A DNA stretch of 59,335 nucleotides. Source: Clostridium sp. (GTDB lineage: Bacteria > Bacillota > Clostridia > Clostridiales > Clostridiaceae). The stretch's first letter is position 1, and the number at the start of each line of letters is the position of its first letter. The stretch spans positions 1-59,335 of the forward strand of contig NZ_JAJFUC010000068.1 in NCBI RefSeq assembly GCF_021372645.1, read 5' to 3'. Made by a program: the position numbers and the translations under genes. The notes beneath the pieces are model-generated. The model did not search any database, was not told where the DNA came from, and worked only from the letters and a program-made list of their open reading frames with translations. Positions 1 to 8,331 of this stretch are shown here, one piece after another.

Positions 1-146
1 CCTGTGGATAAGTAGGGGTTTTAACATGTTTTTTCTTTCGAAACTTTTTTATCACTGGATTTGAAAGAGGTGCGGTTAGCCTTGATGGAATAAGGGGTTG
101 GAGGTGGTGGGGGAAGTTCGAAACTATTTTATTAGGGAACATAGAT

Positions 147-181
147 AAGAAAGAATTTTTTAAAATAAAAAATTCTTTCTT
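147..181. terminator. 14-bp perfect hairpin
   Basis: The arms at 147-160 and 168-181 are perfectly complementary with a 7-nt loop. The stem is A/T rich, so its distal half gives a run of U on either strand. It lies downstream of the minus-strand gene ending at 262 and probably stops that transcript. The first 146 bases hold no gene I can support; the 8-mer TTCGAAAC occurs twice there (about 38 and 118). Confidence 0.55.
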
Positions 182-261
182 ACAGGATTAAGGGATAATT
201 TTAAATTGTTTAAGTAGAAGAATAATATATAACCAAAAAATTAGCGACAAATATAATTATA

Positions 262-660
262 TTAACATTTTTGTGATAAATAATACTTATAAAGTCTTTG
301 CTCATCTACTAAATAGCATCTATTTAGTTCACAATTATCATTTTTCCAAAGTTCTCTATATATTGGTTTTTTATAAAATAATTTATAGTCCCTTCTTCTA
401 ATAAATCGTTGTTTTATAATATCAGCTGATTCGCACCCTATTGCATATCTAATTTCTAAGGAAAAGGTCATATATCTATTACCATAAAATTGCTTAATAA
501 TTGTTGCTAAAATAGTCCTTAGCCCAATTTTTCTGGCATGGGGAAAATCTTCTGAATATACGTCTTCAGTGAATAATATAGTATCACCTAATGTAATTTC
601 ATCTGCAATAATTAAATCTCTTTCTATAAACTGTTTAAATTCATCATAATTTATACTCAT
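262..660 (-). CDS. hypothetical protein, 132 aa
   Basis: This is an unrecognised soluble protein. The start ATG at 660 follows an AGAGG ribosome binding site at normal spacing. The sequence is acidic at the N terminus and basic and aromatic in the C-terminal half (IIKQRFIRRRDYKLFYKK), with no membrane segment, signal peptide or clear catalytic motif. It is a single-gene unit running leftward, followed by the hairpin at 147-181. The length and composition fit a real gene, but I can assign no function. Confidence 0.6.
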   Translation of the reverse strand: MSINYDEFKQFIERDLIIADEITLGDTILFTEDVYSEDFPHARKIGLRTILATIIKQFYGNRYMTFSLEIRYAIGCESADIIKQRFIRRRDYKLFYKKPIYRELWKNDNCELNRCYLVDEQRLYKYYLSQKC

Positions 661-992
661 TTTTAATACCTCTTATTATCATAGCTTGTATATTTAGTAG
701 TAGTTTTTACAAAAAATATCTATTGTATTCATACTGGAAAAAGTTGAGAAAACCGAGTGATGTTAATAGCTTTATGCAACTTATCCTTTAAATCTGAATA
801 CTGAAAGTATTCTCAGTGGTAGTGCATAAAATCGATATACATTTATATAGCAAAAAGCTACAATATAAATAAAGTACCTATGGGAAAAATTTGAAAAGAT
901 TGAGTGGCAATTTATATAAAGTTGACTATACAGGTATAAAATCAGAATTGATAATTTGATTAAATTTATAGAATATGGAGGATTATATTAAT
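661..992. other. intergenic region with nested hairpins
   Basis: No gene is evident. A 7-bp perfect hairpin (GAATACT / AGTATTC, 796-812) sits inside an 8-bp outer pairing (TTTATGCA 771-778 with TGCATAAA 823-830). Two imperfect copies of a GGGAAAAA-TTGAAAA-GAGTG-like string lie near 735 and 881, one on each side of the structure. Upstream sequence could contain the divergent promoters for the genes at 660 (minus) and 993 (plus). Confidence 0.35.
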
Positions 993-1721
993 ATGAAAAA
1001 ATTAAAGGTATTACAATTAACAGATGCAGTTGGTGGAGAACTTGATTATTATTCTAAACAACTTGAAACAGCTATAGAGGGGAAGCATATATCTGAAACT
1101 TACTATTTCTTAACAGACAATAATATTTTAATAGATATTGATAAAGATATCGATACTGAAAACACAGAGATTAAAGAAGCTATAGCATTGGGAGCAGTAA
1201 TAAAAATAATGTATTTTGTTGAAGATGAGTCTTTCTCAGACCATATTTATGATTTTAATACTATAGGAGTTTGGGATGGTGTTGAATATGCAGAAGAACA
1301 TGGAATAGTTTTTGAAAATAAAGAAGATGCAGTAAAATATGAAAAATATGTTTGGTTAGTTAATGATAAGGTAGAAGTTAATGGATATGATGTTATAGAA
1401 AAAGAAAATGCAATAAGAATAGTTGAAGAAACACCGGTTAAAGAGATAGCGGAACTTTTGATTAACAAACAAAAAAATAATGAATCTGGGGCAATATGCT
1501 ATCTGGATTTAGAAATAGGAATTATAAAAGTAGTAGAAGATACTCATAAATTAGAAGAAACCAATATTATAATTGCAAAACTATATAGAGATAAAATATT
1601 TAATGGTGATGCAGTTGAAGGGGAATACGTTAAGGAATATAATAGCGCAATTATAGCAAGTATGTTGAAGTTGGATAACTTTAGACAAGCTGTTGAAGAA
1701 TTTTACAATGAGTGGGAATAG
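993..1721 (+). CDS. hypothetical acidic protein, 242 aa
   Basis: This is an unrecognised, acidic, soluble protein. The reading frame opens at 975, but GGAGG at 977-981 places the real start at ATG 993. There is no signal peptide or membrane segment. Acidic stretches (for example DIDKDIDTENTEIKE) and a repeated alternation of charged and aliphatic residues suggest a compact alpha/beta protein or an inhibitor-like small protein. It stands alone and is closed by the hairpin at 1734-1771. No function assigned. Confidence 0.65.
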   Translation: MKKLKVLQLTDAVGGELDYYSKQLETAIEGKHISETYYFLTDNNILIDIDKDIDTENTEIKEAIALGAVIKIMYFVEDESFSDHIYDFNTIGVWDGVEYAEEHGIVFENKEDAVKYEKYVWLVNDKVEVNGYDVIEKENAIRIVEETPVKEIAELLINKQKNNESGAICYLDLEIGIIKVVEDTHKLEETNIIIAKLYRDKIFNGDAVEGEYVKEYNSAIIASMLKLDNFRQAVEEFYNEWE

Positions 1722-1733
1722 TTATCTGGTTGT

Positions 1734-1771
1734 AAAAGTTCTGCAAATTATATTAAATTCGCAGAGCTTTT
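1734..1771 (+). terminator. intrinsic terminator after the 242-aa gene
   Basis: AAAAGTTCTGC (1734-1744) pairs with GCAGAGCTTTT (1761-1771), with one wobble, and is followed by a U-rich stretch. Confidence 0.75.
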
Positions 1772-2233
1772 ATTTTAAGTAACTTTGAATTTAAGCACAA
1801 TTGTCTACAAAATGCAAGATTGTTGTGGTCAGTAACTAAAGATTGTTGATTTTGATAAACCTTGATGAAATGTTGATAGAGAGCAGGAATTTTGATAGGG
1901 TTAAGGTTGTCCGTTGCTAAAAAAGTTTCGAAAAAATAAAGCTATATGTATGACATAAAGACGTTCATATGTAGGGCTTTTTTGATTGCTTTTGAAAGAC
2001 AAACCTGTTTAGGATTAAGGGATAATATTTAATTAGGTATGTAAAACATAGAAGCAGTTATAATATATTTATGAATATGCTAAGGAATGATATAATCAAT
2101 CAAGTAACACAAAAAATGAGATTAGAAAAAGTTAAAGTAGTTATTTATAATATTTTGAATGCAAAAGGAAAGAGAATGTGAATATAAAATATGAACAAAT
2201 TGTAATTACCGAATAAATAAGGGGGCGATAGAT
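1772..2233. other. intergenic region with repeat copies
   Basis: No gene is evident. A second terminator-like hairpin with several wobble pairs ends in GGGCTTTTTT near 1938-1983. The 15-mer GGATTAAGGGATAAT at 2012-2026 is an exact copy of 185-199, and the following roughly 40 bases are also similar in the two places (A-rich, with ATAGAAG-like and TATAATATA-like strings), so a longer sequence was duplicated on both sides of the first two genes. Confidence 0.45.
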
Positions 2234-2845
2234 ATGACAGGAAAAACACATATGGCAGTTGGCGTAGGAATAGCAACATTATTACTTCCTACAAATGATG
2301 CAAAAACTATTATTGGAGGAACTACATTATCATTAATTGGTTCTTTGATAGTAGATATAGATACTGCTAAATCAAAAGGTGCTGTGCTTCTTAAAGAAGC
2401 TTTTGGAGGTGCTATAATACTTATGATTTTAGGAGTAATTCTTAAAACAAAATTTAATATTAGTGTTTTAAACTATATAACTGAAAATAAAACAATAACG
2501 CAAATGTTTCCTGCATTAGCGATATTAGTAGTAGCATTAATAATAGGTAAGTTTTCATCACATAGAGGATTTACACATAGTCTGATTGGTATTGTAGCAT
2601 ATACGGTTCCGGTATACATGTTGGTGGGTTCTTTATATACATGGTTCCTTATAGGATATATAGCTCACATATTAGCTGATATGTTGAATAAAAAAGAAGT
2701 TAGACTATTATATCCATTAAAGAATGGAATATGTTTAAAACTATGTAGTGCTGATGGAGTAGTTGATAAAATACTTTTTATTAGTTTTATAGCTATAATA
2801 GTATTAAAATATATTAATGCTTTGAATATAATACATAATACTTAG
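2234..2845 (+). CDS. YdjM/LexA-binding-type membrane metal-dependent hydrolase
   Basis: This 203-aa integral membrane protein belongs by sequence to the YdjM-like family (PF04307), whose members are predicted membrane metal-dependent hydrolases. Key signs are the N-terminal MTGKTHMAVG (family His), IVDIDTAKS near residue 40 and the HRGFTHSLIG box near residues 114-123, then a conserved HILADMLNKKEV stretch near 145-155. There are about four hydrophobic segments. GGGGGCG before ATG 2234 is the ribosome binding site. It stands alone. Substrate unknown; membership is fairly sure. Confidence 0.82.
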   Translation: MTGKTHMAVGVGIATLLLPTNDAKTIIGGTTLSLIGSLIVDIDTAKSKGAVLLKEAFGGAIILMILGVILKTKFNISVLNYITENKTITQMFPALAILVVALIIGKFSSHRGFTHSLIGIVAYTVPVYMLVGSLYTWFLIGYIAHILADMLNKKEVRLLYPLKNGICLKLCSADGVVDKILFISFIAIIVLKYINALNIIHNT

Positions 2846-3021
2846 ACAGGATAAAAGTTAACATTTGTAAAGTATTGTGTATATATATTAAGTTATAACC
2901 ATAGTAAAATAAATTAACCTTCTATTGCTAAAGACATAGTTAGGGAATTTTTATTAGTTTAATTTTTTTGATAAGTCAATAAAGTTCTCCAAATTATATC
3001 TGAATAACTGGAGGGATTTAC

Positions 3022-3615
3022 TTGAAAATAGAATCTATAATTATAACAATTGCACTATTATCAATATCGACAGCAATACAAACAATAGAAAACAACAACA
3101 ATACACTAAAACAACCAATACAAAAAGTAAATATTATATCAACTCTTACACCTAATTTATTGGATAAAACTGATGTTTTAAATAATAAATCTTTAAGTTA
3201 TAAAAAAGCAATAAGTAAAGGAGATATTGTAGAAATTTCATCTCTTGATTTGGTATCAAGTAAAACACATAATGATACAAAAATTTATAATATTAACAAC
3301 CTTGATGATTTTATGGAAAACATTAGAAATGGAAAGAAGGATGCAATTCGTATTGTGAAATATGCATATGAGGGTGGTAGTACATGGGTCAATAAATTAT
3401 ATGATTTAGAGTATAATGGTAAAAAAATAAAGTATATTGTGTATGATACGTATTTAAATCCTAACGAGTTCATACCATCTGAGCCTTCTTATTATGATAA
3501 AATAATAAGAAGAGACTATCCAAATGATTTATGGTATGGAATCTGTTCAGTAAGTAATAAAGGGGATGACTGTGCAACATTAATTAGTTTAAATAAAATC
3601 AGTATAGTTAAGTAA
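3022..3615 (+). CDS. secreted or membrane-anchored DUF4362-like protein
   Basis: The 197-aa product starts at TTG 3022 after a clear GGAGGG. Residues 4-20 form a hydrophobic segment that looks like a signal peptide or N-terminal anchor without a lipobox Cys. From about residue 90 the pattern NNLDDFMENIRNGKKDAIRIV, with a following EGG...LYDLEYNGKKIKY block, resembles DUF4362, a small extracytoplasmic domain of unknown function in Firmicutes. Two Cys near the C terminus (GICSV...DDCAT) could form a disulfide outside the cell. No neighbour is co-oriented closely enough to suggest an operon. Confidence 0.62.
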   Translation: MKIESIIITIALLSISTAIQTIENNNNTLKQPIQKVNIISTLTPNLLDKTDVLNNKSLSYKKAISKGDIVEISSLDLVSSKTHNDTKIYNINNLDDFMENIRNGKKDAIRIVKYAYEGGSTWVNKLYDLEYNGKKIKYIVYDTYLNPNEFIPSEPSYYDKIIRRDYPNDLWYGICSVSNKGDDCATLISLNKISIVK

Positions 3616-3752
3616 TTATTTAAGAATTCATTTGAAAGTTATAACATTTAATAAAAGTTGAAATTATGTAGATGCGTAGACTCATTCTTAAAATATGAAG
3701 CAATAGTTATTGATAACGTTACTAATAACTTATCAATAATACAAATAAATTA

Positions 3753-3791
3753 GCCTATATCTTAAATTACTAAGTAAAATAAGATATAGGC
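3753..3791 (+). terminator. hairpin terminator between convergent genes
   Basis: A 12-bp perfect stem, GCCTATATCTTA (3753-3764) with TAAGATATAGGC (3780-3791), is followed by TTTG on the plus strand. It lies between convergent genes and may serve both. Confidence 0.7.
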
Positions 3792-3862
3792 TTTGTATTA
3801 TAGGTGAAAATACCACTTATATACTTTTAACAACAGATGGCTTTTTGTAATCAACTATATTT

Positions 3863-4498
3863 TTAGTTTTTATTGAAAAATTCATATAAATAGTCAAAGA
3901 GAAAGTCTGAATCTGCTTGTACAATTTCACCTTCTGAGCTAAACATATAAAAAATTTCTGGGGTTATTACTACTGTTTTATTTCTATCATCTATGTTACT
4001 AACAAAATCCTTATTCATAGCATTAATAAGGCTGTTATCTTTGTTTAAAATTACAAGCAATGTACCAAAGGTAGAATTAATGTATTCATATTTTTTAGCA
4101 TCAAGGCTAAATTTTCTGCTTTTTAAACATTCTTTCAAAGAATCTAAAAAGTTGATAACAATTAATTTAAATAACAATCTATTATCTTTAAAATCATCTG
4201 GGGTTTCTTCCTGTATTATTGATTCATCATTTTTTACATCATAGTCAACTTCATTAAATTTATTAACTGGTTTAAAAAAGGTTCTGCGAGAGTCTTCTTT
4301 TTTAGGAATATGAATTTTTACAAGTTTACTATAACTTAAATAGTTGCTTATATACTCTTTAAGAGATTCTATATCATTTAGAGTTTTTTCTTTTTTCGAA
4401 TTATCATCAATATTTCTAAAAATTTCTTCTAATCTTTCTTCCATAGTTTTTCTTACTTTTATTGCTTCAGCTGATACGTTAGCATCTATATATATCAT
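3863..4498 (-). CDS. hypothetical protein, 211 aa
   Basis: Unrecognised soluble protein. AGGAGG and 8 nt of spacing fix the start at ATG 4498; a TTG three bases upstream is unlikely. The N-terminal 70 residues are predicted helical and highly charged (MEERLEEIFRNIDD...), and the C-terminal half has alternating hydrophobic segments (TVVITPEIFYMFSSEGEIV) typical of an alpha/beta fold. No membrane segment or catalytic signature was seen. It is transcribed alone on the minus strand. Confidence 0.62.
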   Translation of the reverse strand: MIYIDANVSAEAIKVRKTMEERLEEIFRNIDDNSKKEKTLNDIESLKEYISNYLSYSKLVKIHIPKKEDSRRTFFKPVNKFNEVDYDVKNDESIIQEETPDDFKDNRLLFKLIVINFLDSLKECLKSRKFSLDAKKYEYINSTFGTLLVILNKDNSLINAMNKDFVSNIDDRNKTVVITPEIFYMFSSEGEIVQADSDFLFDYLYEFFNKN

Positions 4499-4662
4499 CA
4501 ATATTACCTCCTAATAATGGATTATATTCAATAGTATACATTATTTAACAAAATAAATATACAATTTATCTTATAATATCAAAATATTTCAATTGTAAAT
4601 GTTTTTTAGTATAAAAAGAATGATTTAGTCTTAAAGAATAAGTATATTTATCCCTTGACGCT

Positions 4663-4692
4663 ACAAAAAAGAGGTAAATCCCTCTTTTTTGT
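4663..4692. terminator. 12-bp hairpin with T-tract
   Basis: ACAAAAAAGAGG (4663-4674) and CCTCTTTTTTGT (4681-4692) pair perfectly around a 6-nt loop. It lies between two divergent genes with no gene to terminate, so it could be a leftover, a short-RNA terminator or an attenuator. The adjacent TTATCCCTTGA resembles the dispersed TTAAGGGATAA motif in reverse. Confidence 0.5.
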
Positions 4693-4745
4693 TCATGTTA
4701 TATAGTCAATATCAAAATAGAAATATTTTATAAACAACGTATACT
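4693..4745 (+). repeat. promoter-proximal direct repeat, copy 1
   Basis: About 53 bases (TCATGTTATATAGTCAAT... to ...AAACAACGTATA) recur at 5734-5785 with only a few changes. Each copy ends about 105 bases before the start codon of the next gene (4850 and 5891), so the shared block probably carries the promoter or an operator. No complete -35/-10 pair is obvious to me. Confidence 0.6.
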
Positions 4746-4849
4746 ATATCAAAAATTGCATAAACTAATTTATTTATATAAGATGAATATTTTCTGTTAG
4801 CTTAGTAAACACTAATCTTGATAAAATACATAAGATGAGGTGAAGTGAT

Positions 4850-5467
4850 ATGGAAAAATTACCAGAACTGCAAGTGCCAAGCATTGGATATCCTAAAGGA
4901 CGCAAAAACAAGAAGACTAAAATAAAAATTTTTGAAATAGATAGGGTTTTGGGGAAGGAATGCACCTGTAAATTGCATGAGCCTAATTCAGAACATGGTT
5001 GGTGGCTTCCACTAACTGAATTTTACGAAAGAGGGAAAGGAAAATACCAACCAATTTGCAAGATTTGTAGTAAAAAAATAGCAAACATAAACAAACGCAG
5101 AAAGTGGTACTATTATCATTTGAAACGTACCATTTATACGGGAAAGAAAAGGGGGTTGGATGTTGTTGATATAGATAGATTAGATAAAATAGTTAGACAA
5201 TGTTGGATAGAACAAAAAGGAAAGGATTTCTTTACAGAAGAGTCTATTAAGTTAGGGATGGGGACCAGAGGCAATAATGGAGATGTTTTTTCGATTGACA
5301 GAATTAACAGTAATTTAGGATATATTAGTGGAAATATATGTATCACAACAAATGATACTAATACTAAAATGAAAGCAAGGTTGGAATATTATATAAGAAA
5401 ATATGGATTAGAAAAAACAGAAAAAATAATATTTAAAATGTTAGATGGTATCAAAACTAATTCTTAA
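4850..5467 (+). CDS. HNH-like (His-Me finger) endonuclease
   Basis: The 205-aa basic protein ends in a block SIDRINSNLGYISGNICI...NDTNTKMKAR (about residues 146-176), which matches the SLDRID-N-KGY--GN-Q-V---N--K pattern of small phage and bacterial HNH-type endonucleases. Upstream are Cys pairs (CTCKLHE near 41-47, CKICSKK near 72-78) that could hold structural zinc. The start at ATG 4850 has a GAGGTGA ribosome binding site. It stands alone behind the repeat at 4693-4745. Likely role: DNA cleavage in a mobile-element or defence setting; the exact target is unknown. The classical first catalytic His is not obvious, so activity is uncertain. Confidence 0.68.
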   Translation: MEKLPELQVPSIGYPKGRKNKKTKIKIFEIDRVLGKECTCKLHEPNSEHGWWLPLTEFYERGKGKYQPICKICSKKIANINKRRKWYYYHLKRTIYTGKKRGLDVVDIDRLDKIVRQCWIEQKGKDFFTEESIKLGMGTRGNNGDVFSIDRINSNLGYISGNICITTNDTNTKMKARLEYYIRKYGLEKTEKIIFKMLDGIKTNS

Positions 5468-5697
5468 TATTTAAATTTTGGAATAGAACTAAGGATACAA
5501 TATTCTTAACCAATTTATATTAAAAAAATAGAATTTAAATGGTGCCTTTCTTATTAGTTATGCAGAGCTTTTACGTAACTATATTGATAAGAGGAGTTGG
5601 AAAGCTTAATGTAATATTATTGGATGTAGATGATATTGTAATAGCTATAATAAATTCAAAATGAATAAAACAAAAATAATTTGATTTTTAGCATAAA

Positions 5698-5717
5698 AGA
5701 GCACTAATTTGTGCTCT
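5698..5717 (+). terminator. short intrinsic terminator
   Basis: A 7-bp stem with a 6-nt loop precedes CTTTGATTTT. Confidence 0.6.
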
Positions 5718-5733
5718 CTTTGATTTTATAAAT

Positions 5734-5785
5734 TCATATTATATAGTCAATAAAAATATAAAAATATTTTATAAACAACGTATAG
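5734..5785 (+). repeat. promoter-proximal direct repeat, copy 2
   Basis: Second copy of the block at 4693-4745; both end in AAATATTTTATAAACAACG followed by TATA. It lies about 105 bases before the HD-domain gene. Confidence 0.6.
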
Positions 5786-5890
5786 AATGTTCAACGGTGG
5801 TAAATAATAAATAAGTTATAGGTATGTATAGAAATCTTTATATTCGCGCATAATACTATCAGAATAATAAATTAATATGAGGTGAGTATA

Positions 5891-6529
5891 ATGAACAATG
5901 ATATAGAAGCACTTATAAAAGATAGATTGTTATCAATTAGAAGAGATGGCATAGATGAATTAGTAAAATACTTAGAAGAAAAAACTGATTATTTTACAGC
6001 GCCTGCATCAACTAAATTTCACAGTAATTTTGAAGGTGGATTAGCAGAACATTCTCATAATGTTGTTGAATTATTTAAGGAGAAAAATGAAAGATTTTCA
6101 TTAGGAGTTTCAGATGAAAGTATTTACATAGCTGGATATGCACACGATTTATGTAAATGTAATATCTATAATAAGGGATTGAAATTGAAAAAAGACCCAG
6201 TAACTAATAAATGGGTAGCATATGAAACATATATAACAGAAGATTTGGTTCCGTTAGGTCATGGCGAAAAGAGCTTAGCAATTCTACAACAATTCATTAA
6301 GGTCTCTTTAGAAGAGAGCTTAATGATAAGGTGGCATATGGGTGCTTATGTTTCTAAAGAAGATTTGAAGACTTTTATGAAAGCTAAGGAAATTTGTAAA
6401 TCAGTATCAGCATTTCACAATGCAGATGAAGAAGCCACAGTTTTCTTGGAAAGAATAGAACCAGAGAAAGTACATACTGTTGAGGAATACAATGAATTCA
6501 TGAGAAAAAAAGCAATGAGTGAGGTTTGA
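5891..6529 (+). CDS. HD-domain phosphohydrolase-like protein
   Basis: A 212-aa soluble protein of the HD superfamily. Metal-ligand candidates are H in AEHSHNV (near 33-37), the HD pair in AGYAHDLCK (near 66-67), H in PLGHGEKS (near 112) and H in IRWHMG (near 135). This order (H...HD...H...H) is that of small HD hydrolases acting on nucleotides, often found in phages and plasmids of Firmicutes. The frame is open from GTG 5882, but GGTGAG is then the ribosome binding site of ATG 5891. Its stop lies just upstream of the start of the next gene (6537), so the two are probably co-translated. Substrate unknown. Confidence 0.8.
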   Translation: MNNDIEALIKDRLLSIRRDGIDELVKYLEEKTDYFTAPASTKFHSNFEGGLAEHSHNVVELFKEKNERFSLGVSDESIYIAGYAHDLCKCNIYNKGLKLKKDPVTNKWVAYETYITEDLVPLGHGEKSLAILQQFIKVSLEESLMIRWHMGAYVSKEDLKTFMKAKEICKSVSAFHNADEEATVFLERIEPEKVHTVEEYNEFMRKKAMSEV

Positions 6530-6536
6530 TATAGCT

Positions 6537-6704
6537 ATGGATGAATTATATGAAGCAATAAAAAATGAGCTACATGAGTACACTATAAGGGGTGTTGAGC
6601 CGGATTATGAATGTATAGGGGAAGCCCTTGAAGTAAGTAGTGATTATGTGGAGAATGTAGCAGAAGATATAAAATCTACTTCTTGGATTCCAAGAAATAG
6701 ATAG
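6537..6704 (+). CDS. small hypothetical protein, 55 aa
   Basis: This short acidic protein has helical regions and starts at ATG 6537; GTGAGGT at 6519-6525, inside the end of the HD gene, is its ribosome binding site. EPDYECIGEALEVSSDYVENV reads like a short helix-turn-helix core (sensing ALEVSSDYV). It is probably co-expressed with the HD-domain gene. Function unknown. Confidence 0.55.
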   Translation: MDELYEAIKNELHEYTIRGVEPDYECIGEALEVSSDYVENVAEDIKSTSWIPRNR

Positions 6705-6726
6705 AATTAAGGGGGAAATAATTTTA

Positions 6727-6918
6727 ATGATGGAAAATAATAATATGTATTCAAAAGAAGGCATTGATGTTTTATTAAAAAGAATTAAGGAAATGAAGTT
6801 TGTGATAGATGACTATAGAATGATTTTAGCACAGCTTGCAATATCATGCGGATGGGATAATGAACAAATTGGAAATGTTATAGGTGTTGATTCGGAGACT
6901 ATAGAACACTTGAAATAG
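6727..6918 (+). CDS. small HTH-like protein, 63 aa
   Basis: Starts at ATG 6727 (a second ATG follows directly) after AGGGGG. The C-terminal half, LAISCGWDNEQIGNVIGVD, has the spacing of a helix-turn-helix of the sigma-like or CRP-like type (GWDNEQIGNVIGVDSETI). It closes the three-gene group begun by the HD protein and is followed by a strong terminator. A small regulator is plausible; the ligand and targets are unknown. Confidence 0.58.
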   Translation: MMENNNMYSKEGIDVLLKRIKEMKFVIDDYRMILAQLAISCGWDNEQIGNVIGVDSETIEHLK

Positions 6919-6947
6919 GGGAATAGAATCAAGGAGAAATAATTTTA

Positions 6948-6996
6948 AAATAAAGCTCTGTATACAACTGCTTAGTATGTATGCAGAGCTTTATTT
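6948..6996 (+). terminator. intrinsic terminator
   Basis: TAAAGCTCTG (6951-6960) pairs with CAGAGCTTTA (6984-6993), extended by flanking A/T, with further pairing inside (TATACA / TGTAT-like). It ends the group 5891-6918. Confidence 0.8.
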
Positions 6997-7061
6997 ATAA
7001 AAAATTGTCGTTTATTAAATAAATAAGAATAAAAAGATAAAAATGTAGTATATGTTATTAA

Positions 7062-7090
7062 TTTACAATGAGAATAAAAAATACTATACT
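7062..7090 (+). promoter_or_regulatory. sigma-A promoter of the 324-aa gene
   Basis: TTTACA (7062-7067), 17 bases of spacing, then TATACT (7085-7090). It lies 67 bases before ATG 7157. Confidence 0.72.
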
Positions 7091-7156
7091 AAAATAGTGA
7101 TATAAAGTACAAAAATTGACAGTATTACAAATTAATCTATCTAAGGGGGACTGTTT

Positions 7157-8131
7157 ATGGAGAAACATATTAATTTGGAGGACTATGGGTTTAAATCTTA
7201 TAAGAAAGAAAATCTTGAAGATATTGAAAAAGCGTTAGAGAAGTTTCAAATTGAGAAATTAGGTCTACAAGTAAGTATTGATATTTTAAATGACTTAGGG
7301 AGGAACATTGAAAACTTATATGTTTATTGCTTAAAGGAAAATTACAAAGTTCACCTTTTAACTAATAATAGAATTTATTTTGATGGAAAGTTTATTTTCG
7401 ATTTTCAAGAAGCACCATGGATTATGCTTACTATGAATAATGGAACAGAAACAGAAACAGTAGAAGAAAAAAAAGAGAAACTTAAATGTAAATTTCTTGA
7501 GAAAGAAAAATTATTCTACGAATCATGGGAAGATGAATTTTTGGGGATTAACTGCCCATATGATATGAGACCTATTGCATATTTGATTTTTTATAAATAT
7601 GGTAAAATGTCAGATGAAGAAAAATATAAAAATTTTATTGAAATAATGTGGGAAATAAAAAGACCAATTATCGATATGCCAAACGAAATAGTAAATGATA
7701 TGTGTAATATTATTCCTAAAGAGATATCAGAAAATGCTAAAAATAATCCATTAGCAGATGAGAACGGATATATAAAGGTATATAGGGGAATAAATGGATT
7801 AAATAAGGATGAAAAGCAAGGTATGTTGTGGACAACCAATAAAGAATTCGCTGAGTCCTATGTTTTTGCAGATAATACATTAACAAAAGGTAAAATAGCT
7901 ACTGGATACGTGCATGTAAAAGATATTTTATTCGATGGTAATAGAGATAAAACCTTCATTTATGGTTATGAGAGTGAGGATTTAGAAGATGGTGCTACTG
8001 AATTCATTGTAAAACCGGGAAGTGTAAAAGATATAACATTTGAAATTGTAGAAAATTATGACGTGCCTTTAATTACAACTGAAATAGTGCATAAAGCTTC
8101 TTTGGAAAATAAACCGATATATTTGGGTTAG
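7157..8131 (+). CDS. ADP-ribosyltransferase-like C-terminal domain protein
   Basis: The 324-aa protein has a helical, charged N-terminal region (about 1-190) and a C-terminal domain (about 200-300). In that domain VYRGING, then MLWTTNKEFAESY, then GYVHVKDILF and a final GATEFIV follow the R...WT/ST...E order of the R-S-E group of ADP-ribosyltransferases. Arg is near 210, the Thr pair near 225 and the Glu near 283. I infer an ART fold; the catalytic EXE/QXE pair is reduced to a single clear Glu, so activity is unsure. The gene has its own promoter and terminator and lies next to hsdM. A DraG-type glycohydrolase sits at the far end of the restriction operon (19345). Confidence 0.55.
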   Translation: MEKHINLEDYGFKSYKKENLEDIEKALEKFQIEKLGLQVSIDILNDLGRNIENLYVYCLKENYKVHLLTNNRIYFDGKFIFDFQEAPWIMLTMNNGTETETVEEKKEKLKCKFLEKEKLFYESWEDEFLGINCPYDMRPIAYLIFYKYGKMSDEEKYKNFIEIMWEIKRPIIDMPNEIVNDMCNIIPKEISENAKNNPLADENGYIKVYRGINGLNKDEKQGMLWTTNKEFAESYVFADNTLTKGKIATGYVHVKDILFDGNRDKTFIYGYESEDLEDGATEFIVKPGSVKDITFEIVENYDVPLITTEIVHKASLENKPIYLG

Positions 8132-8158
8132 TGTTAAATAAAAATATTATATACATGT

Positions 8159-8196
8159 AAAACTCCTATTAACTGATATGGTTAAATAGGAGTTTT
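8159..8196 (+). terminator. intrinsic terminator
   Basis: A 12-bp perfect stem, AAAACTCCTATT with AATAGGAGTTTT, runs into T residues. It separates the ART-like gene from the hsd operon. Confidence 0.85.
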
Positions 8197-8331
8197 TTAT
8201 TAATATTATAAACTTCCTTAAATCTAATTTATATAGACAAAAAAATGCAAAAATGTGGTAAACTAAAATGTATAGATTATCATAACGAATATACTAAAAT
8301 AATGGATATAGATTGACGAGGAGATAAGATT

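Larger units (their letters stand above)
5468..5890. other. intergenic region with terminator and repeat
   Basis: A 34-codon frame (5560-5664) lacks a ribosome binding site and is not called. A hairpin AGAGCAC (5698-5704) / GTGCTCT (5711-5717) followed by CTTTGATTTT is a likely terminator. The second copy of the direct repeat follows at 5734-5785. Confidence 0.5.

Noticed and set aside
5560-5664. 34-codon frame starting MQSFYVTILIRG
   Set aside because: No ribosome binding site, ends in AT-rich repeats of Ile and Asp codons, and no context; likely chance.
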